The notes beneath the pieces were generated by a model that saw only the letters and a list, made by a program, of their open reading frames with translations, ran no database searches and was not told the origin of the DNA. DNA of 64,000 nt from Rhizobium sp. RU33A (GTDB lineage: Bacteria > Pseudomonadota > Alphaproteobacteria > Rhizobiales > Rhizobiaceae), in NCBI RefSeq assembly GCF_900156055.1, contig NZ_FTMQ01000003.1, positions 806,001-870,000 on the forward strand, given 5' to 3'. Position numbers and translations under genes: made by a program. Position 1 is the first letter of the stretch. Every line of letters starts with the position of its first letter. Of the stretch, positions 61,332-64,000 are shown in pieces.

Positions 61332-62144
61332 ATGAATGCTCCTGTGAAGACCGACAACGCCGAACTGATCGTGCCCGAGGGCGTCTATGCCGAAACGGTT
61401 CTGAGCGTCACGCATTACACCGACCATCTTTTCCGCTTCCGCATGACGCGTCCGGCCGGCTTCCGCTTCCGCTCCGGCGAGTTTGCGATGATCGGCCTGA
61501 TGGTCGAGGGTAAGCCGATCTACCGCGCCTATTCGATCGCAAGCCCCTCCTGGGACGAGGAACTCGAATTCTTCTCGATCAAGGTGCCGAACGGCCCGCT
61601 GACCCAGCACCTGCAGCGCATCCAGCCGGGTGACAAGGTGCTCATGCGCAAGAAACCGACCGGAACGCTGGTGCTCGATGCGCTCACCCCCGGCAAGCGC
61701 CTCTACATGTTCTCGACCGGCACCGGCATCGCACCCTTCGCGAGCCTGATCCGCGATCCCGAGACCTACGAGAAGTTCGAGGAAGTCATCCTCACCCATA
61801 CCTGCCGCGATGTCGCGGAGTTGAAATACGGCTTCGATCTCGTGGAAGAGATCAAGAACCACGAATTCCTCGCCGAAGTCGTTGGCGACAAGCTGAAGCA
61901 TTATGCGACGGTCACCCGCGAAGACTACCCCTTCAAGGGCCGCATCACCGACCTGATCGAGAACGGCAAGATGTTCACCGACCTGGGCGTGCCCGCACTC
62001 GACCCTGTAATCGATCGCGGCATGATCTGCGGCTCGACGGCCATGCTGAAGGATACAAAGGCGCTGCTTGAACAGGCAGGCCTAACGGAAGGCGCCAACA
62101 ACAAGCCGGCGGAATTCGTCATCGAACGCGCATTTGTCGGCTGA
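61332..62144 (+). CDS. fpr: Ferredoxin--NADP(+) reductase
   Basis: Flavoenzyme moving electrons between NADPH and ferredoxin or flavodoxin. The protein has 270 residues of the bacterial FPR subclass. The FAD-binding barrel has FRSGEFAMIGL and YRAYSIASPSWDEELEFFSIKV (in pieces). The NADP domain has LYMFSTGTGIAPFASLIRDPETYEKF (in pieces), VILTHTCR and MICGSTAML, ending in FVIERAFVG. It is a likely electron source for the sulfite reductase encoded upstream and for radical SAM enzymes. Confidence 0.95.
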   Translation: MNAPVKTDNAELIVPEGVYAETVLSVTHYTDHLFRFRMTRPAGFRFRSGEFAMIGLMVEGKPIYRAYSIASPSWDEELEFFSIKVPNGPLTQHLQRIQPGDKVLMRKKPTGTLVLDALTPGKRLYMFSTGTGIAPFASLIRDPETYEKFEEVILTHTCRDVAELKYGFDLVEEIKNHEFLAEVVGDKLKHYATVTREDYPFKGRITDLIENGKMFTDLGVPALDPVIDRGMICGSTAMLKDTKALLEQAGLTEGANNKPAEFVIERAFVG

Positions 62145-62168
62145 ACGTCGATCGAATGCTGAAATCAG

Positions 62169-62194
62169 AAAGGGCGCCACGCGGCGCCCTTTTT
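62169..62194 (+). terminator. Intrinsic terminator after fpr
   Basis: AAAGGGCGCC (62169-62178) and GGCGCCCTTT (62183-62192) form a perfect 10-bp stem with an ACGC loop, running into TTTTT. It lies 24 bases after the fpr stop. Confidence 0.88.
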
Positions 62195-62216
62195 CGTTGA
62201 TCCTGTCTTGGCTGTC

Positions 62217-63236
62217 TCAGTTGCCGCGACGACGGGGCCGACGGCTGCTTTCCTGTGCGCCGCTTTCGTCTGCGGTCTTGTTGCGCAGCGGTCCAATACG
62301 ATCGACGATGACCTCCAGCGTCGGACGCGGGCCTGGAGTGTAGTTGTCGAGTGCGTGGCGCATCGCAGCCAAGTGGTCACAGGACGTCCCGCAGCAGCCG
62401 CCGATGATCTTGGCGCCGGCATCGCGGGCGAGGCGGGCGTAGTCGGCCATCAGTGGCGGTGTGCCTGAATAGAAGATCTCGGCTCCGCGGAATTCCGGGA
62501 TGCCGCAATTGCCCTTGACGATGACGGTTGCTTCCGGATTGGCGCCCGTCATGTCGAGCAGGCTCTGCAGGATGTCGGATGCGCCGACGCCACAATTTGC
62601 ACCAACCGCCAGCGGCCCGGTACCGATGTCGGGTGCAACGCCATGGATGTCCTTCGGGTGAAGACCCATCATTGTCTTGCCGGCCGTGTCGAATGATCCG
62701 GTGAAGGTATAGGGCATGCCGACCTTGACGGCGGCCTCGGCAGCCGCGCGGATTTCGTCCGCCGAGGACATGGTCTCGATCCAGGCAACATCGGCACCGC
62801 CGGCCTTGAGGCCTTCCATCTGCTCGACAAAAGCGGCGACCGCTTCCTCGTAGGACATCGCACCGAGCGGAATCAGCAATTCTCCCGTCGGACCCACCGA
62901 GCCGGCCACGATTACCTTGCGCGGCGCCTTGTCGGCGACCGAACGGGCGATCTCGGCGGCCTTCTTGTTCAGCTCGTGCACGCGGTCCTGTGCATGGTGA
63001 AGCTTCAGGCGGTGGCGGGTGCCGCCAAAGGAATTGGTCAGGATGATGTCGGCACCGGCATCGACGAAATCCTGATGCAGCTTGACGATCTTTTCCGGCT
63101 GCGCCTCGTTCCAGAGTTCCGGCGCCTCACCTGCCTCGAGGCCCTGGGCGAAGAGGTTGGTGCCGGTCGCGCCGTCGGCGAGCAACACGCCCTTTTCGGC
63201 CAGAAGTTCGGAGAGCGGATTGGAAGGGGTTGCCAT
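62217..63236 (-). CDS. bmt: Betaine--homocysteine methyltransferase
   Basis: Zinc methyltransferase making methionine from homocysteine with glycine betaine as methyl donor. The protein has 339 residues, a single Hcy-binding barrel. Motifs are VLLADGATGTNLF, ILTNSFGGTRHRL, VAGSVGPTGELL, and the zinc Cys ligands in AVGANCGVGASDIL and IIGGCCGTSCDHLAAM. The C-terminal tail is basic (SSRRPRRRGN). The ATG at 63236 follows GAGGATCC. Assignment to betaine rather than S-methylmethionine rests on family resemblance and on the adjacent betaine transporter ATPase gene. Confidence 0.88.
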   Translation of the reverse strand: MATPSNPLSELLAEKGVLLADGATGTNLFAQGLEAGEAPELWNEAQPEKIVKLHQDFVDAGADIILTNSFGGTRHRLKLHHAQDRVHELNKKAAEIARSVADKAPRKVIVAGSVGPTGELLIPLGAMSYEEAVAAFVEQMEGLKAGGADVAWIETMSSADEIRAAAEAAVKVGMPYTFTGSFDTAGKTMMGLHPKDIHGVAPDIGTGPLAVGANCGVGASDILQSLLDMTGANPEATVIVKGNCGIPEFRGAEIFYSGTPPLMADYARLARDAGAKIIGGCCGTSCDHLAAMRHALDNYTPGPRPTLEVIVDRIGPLRNKTADESGAQESSRRPRRRGN

Positions 63237-63263
63237 GGCGGATCCTCTAATGGTCATGCCAAT

Positions 63264-63285
63264 CATATAAAGAAGTCTTTATATG
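63264..63285. promoter_or_regulatory. Perfect 10-bp palindrome in the bmt promoter region
   Basis: CATATAAAGA (63264-63273) and TCTTTATATG (63276-63285) are perfect inverted copies separated by two bases, 28 bases upstream of the bmt start. The size and AT-rich arms fit an ArsR-family operator. SahR-type regulators of the methionine cycle are the candidate, from general knowledge. Confidence 0.65.
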
Positions 63286-63295
63286 GTTTCAATCT

Positions 63296-63331
63296 TGAAA
63301 AATAGAGCGGCCCCGCGAGAGACGGGGCCGC
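63296..63331 (-). terminator. Intrinsic terminator of the betaine transporter ATPase gene
   Basis: GCGGCCCCG (63307-63315) and CGGGGCCGC (63323-63331) form a perfect 9-bp stem with a 7-nt loop. On the minus strand it is followed by a TATTTTTC stretch, so it ends transcription arriving from the transporter gene before bmt begins. Confidence 0.85.
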
Positions 63332-63359
63332 ATCGTCAAGTCATCGGGCGATATCGTCG

Positions 63360-64000
63360 CTATTCGGCGGCGATCTGGTTGTCTTCGTGGCTCTTCGGCG
63401 TGACCATGGCGGCAATGATCTGCTGCAGATCGACACGCCCGATGGGCGTGCCGCCGTCGTTGGTGACGACTGCGCTCGATTGCCGCGCATCCGTCATGGT
63501 GCGGGCTGCAGCCTCAAGGACGGTTCCGCCGGGCATGGCGAGCCCTTCCGCGGTCCCGGTCAACGGGCCCATGATCGTGTCGAGCCGGATGACACGGCCT
63601 CGGTTCACTTCCTTGACGAAGGCCGAGATGTAGTCGTCAGCTGGCTGCAGCACGATGTCCTGGCCGGAACCCTGCTGAATGACCTCGCCATCCCGAAGAA
63701 TCGCGATCCTGTCACCGAGGCGCAGTGCCTCGTCGAGATCGTGGGTGATGAAGACGACGGTCTTTTTCAGTTCCTGCTGAATATCAAGCAGCACCGTCTG
63801 CATGTCGACGCGGATCAGCGGGTCGAGCGCCGAATAGGCCTCGTCCATCAGCAGGATGTCGGCATCGTTCGAGAGCGCCCGAGCAAGCCCCACGCGCTGC
63901 TGCATGCCGCCTGAGAGCTGGTTAGGATAATGCCCCTCGAAGCCCGAGAGCCCGACGCGGTCAATCCACCGGCGACCGATCTCCTCGCTCTTCGAACGCG
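63360..64000 (-). CDS. proV: Glycine betaine/proline ABC transporter ATP-binding protein, partial
   Basis: C-terminal 213 codons of an ABC ATPase; the frame is open to the window end and the N-terminus is missing. The ABC signature LSGGMQQRVGLARAL, Walker B ILLMDEAYSALDPLIR and the switch His in FITHDLDEAL are present. After the ATPase comes a CBS-type regulatory domain (about the last 85 residues, including ASSAVVTNDGGTPIGRVDLQQI-like text). This is the ProV/OpuAA/ChoV layout. Being next to bmt supports glycine betaine or choline as substrate. Confidence 0.92.
   Translation of the reverse strand, partial: RSKSEEIGRRWIDRVGLSGFEGHYPNQLSGGMQQRVGLARALSNDADILLMDEAYSALDPLIRVDMQTVLLDIQQELKKTVVFITHDLDEALRLGDRIAILRDGEVIQQGSGQDIVLQPADDYISAFVKEVNRGRVIRLDTIMGPLTGTAEGLAMPGGTVLEAAARTMTDARQSSAVVTNDGGTPIGRVDLQQIIAAMVTPKSHEDNQIAAE

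Overview
The window is about 64 kb of gene-dense, high-GC chromosome with no gene-free stretch over 300 bases. Gene content and order point to the Alphaproteobacteria, family Rhizobiaceae (Rhizobium/Agrobacterium type). The main indicators are the dusB(nifR3)-ntrB-ntrC-ntrY-ntrX-trkA-dat-hfq-hflX run, the eno-ftsB-pdhA-pdhB-pdhC-lpdA-lipA block, fused ispDF, DUF2336 and DUF2849 proteins, and an alphaproteobacterial LexA box of the form GTTC-N7-GTTC. I saw no tRNA or rRNA gene, CRISPR array, insertion sequence or prophage.

Layout: 1-7.2 kb holds the 3' end of thrS, an acyltransferase, flavin enzymes, a DUF2336 protein and an AI-2E family permease. 7.3-14.2 kb holds parE (topoisomerase IV), an exported hydrolase, tpiA, secG and pyrG. 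14.2-21.2 kb is mostly minus strand: ppiD-trpD-trpC-moaC-moeA, then gltA. 21.4-28.6 kb holds comEC, lexA, a DUF1003 protein, a VOC protein, kdsA and eno. 28.7-38.6 kb is the pyruvate dehydrogenase/lipoate block, with a parD gene and a frameshifted parE toxin remnant after lipA. 38.6-51.9 kb is cinA, ispDF and the nitrogen-regulation cluster. 52.0-55.5 kb is an unusual insert. 55.5-64 kb holds mazG, a deaminase, the siroheme/sulfite reductase operon cysG-DUF2849-cysI-DUF934, fpr, bmt and the end of a betaine transporter ATPase gene.

The most striking region is 51.9-54.4 kb. It encodes BchE, the oxygen-independent Mg-protoporphyrin monomethyl ester cyclase, and the V4R protein BchJ. Both are bacteriochlorophyll biosynthesis proteins, placed between hflX and mazG in an otherwise ordinary rhizobial neighbourhood. 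The 83-base leader carries an FNR/FixK-type dyad (TTGAT-N4-GTCAA) and, downstream, a PpsR/CrtJ-type dyad (TGT-N12-ACA). That is the layout expected for a gene switched on at low oxygen and repressed by the photosynthesis regulator. The inference is a phototrophic (aerobic anoxygenic) Rhizobiaceae member whose main photosynthesis cluster lies elsewhere. Two further FNR-type dyads sit upstream of a DUF465 gene and upstream of fpr.

Other points of note are a perfect palindrome in front of bmt, a 60-nt exact in-frame repeat shared by the lipoyl domains of pdhB and pdhC, an NtrX lacking the GAFTGA loop, and a possible non-ATG start for HflX. Start codons were chosen by family N-termini and ribosome binding sites, and many differ from the longest open frame.
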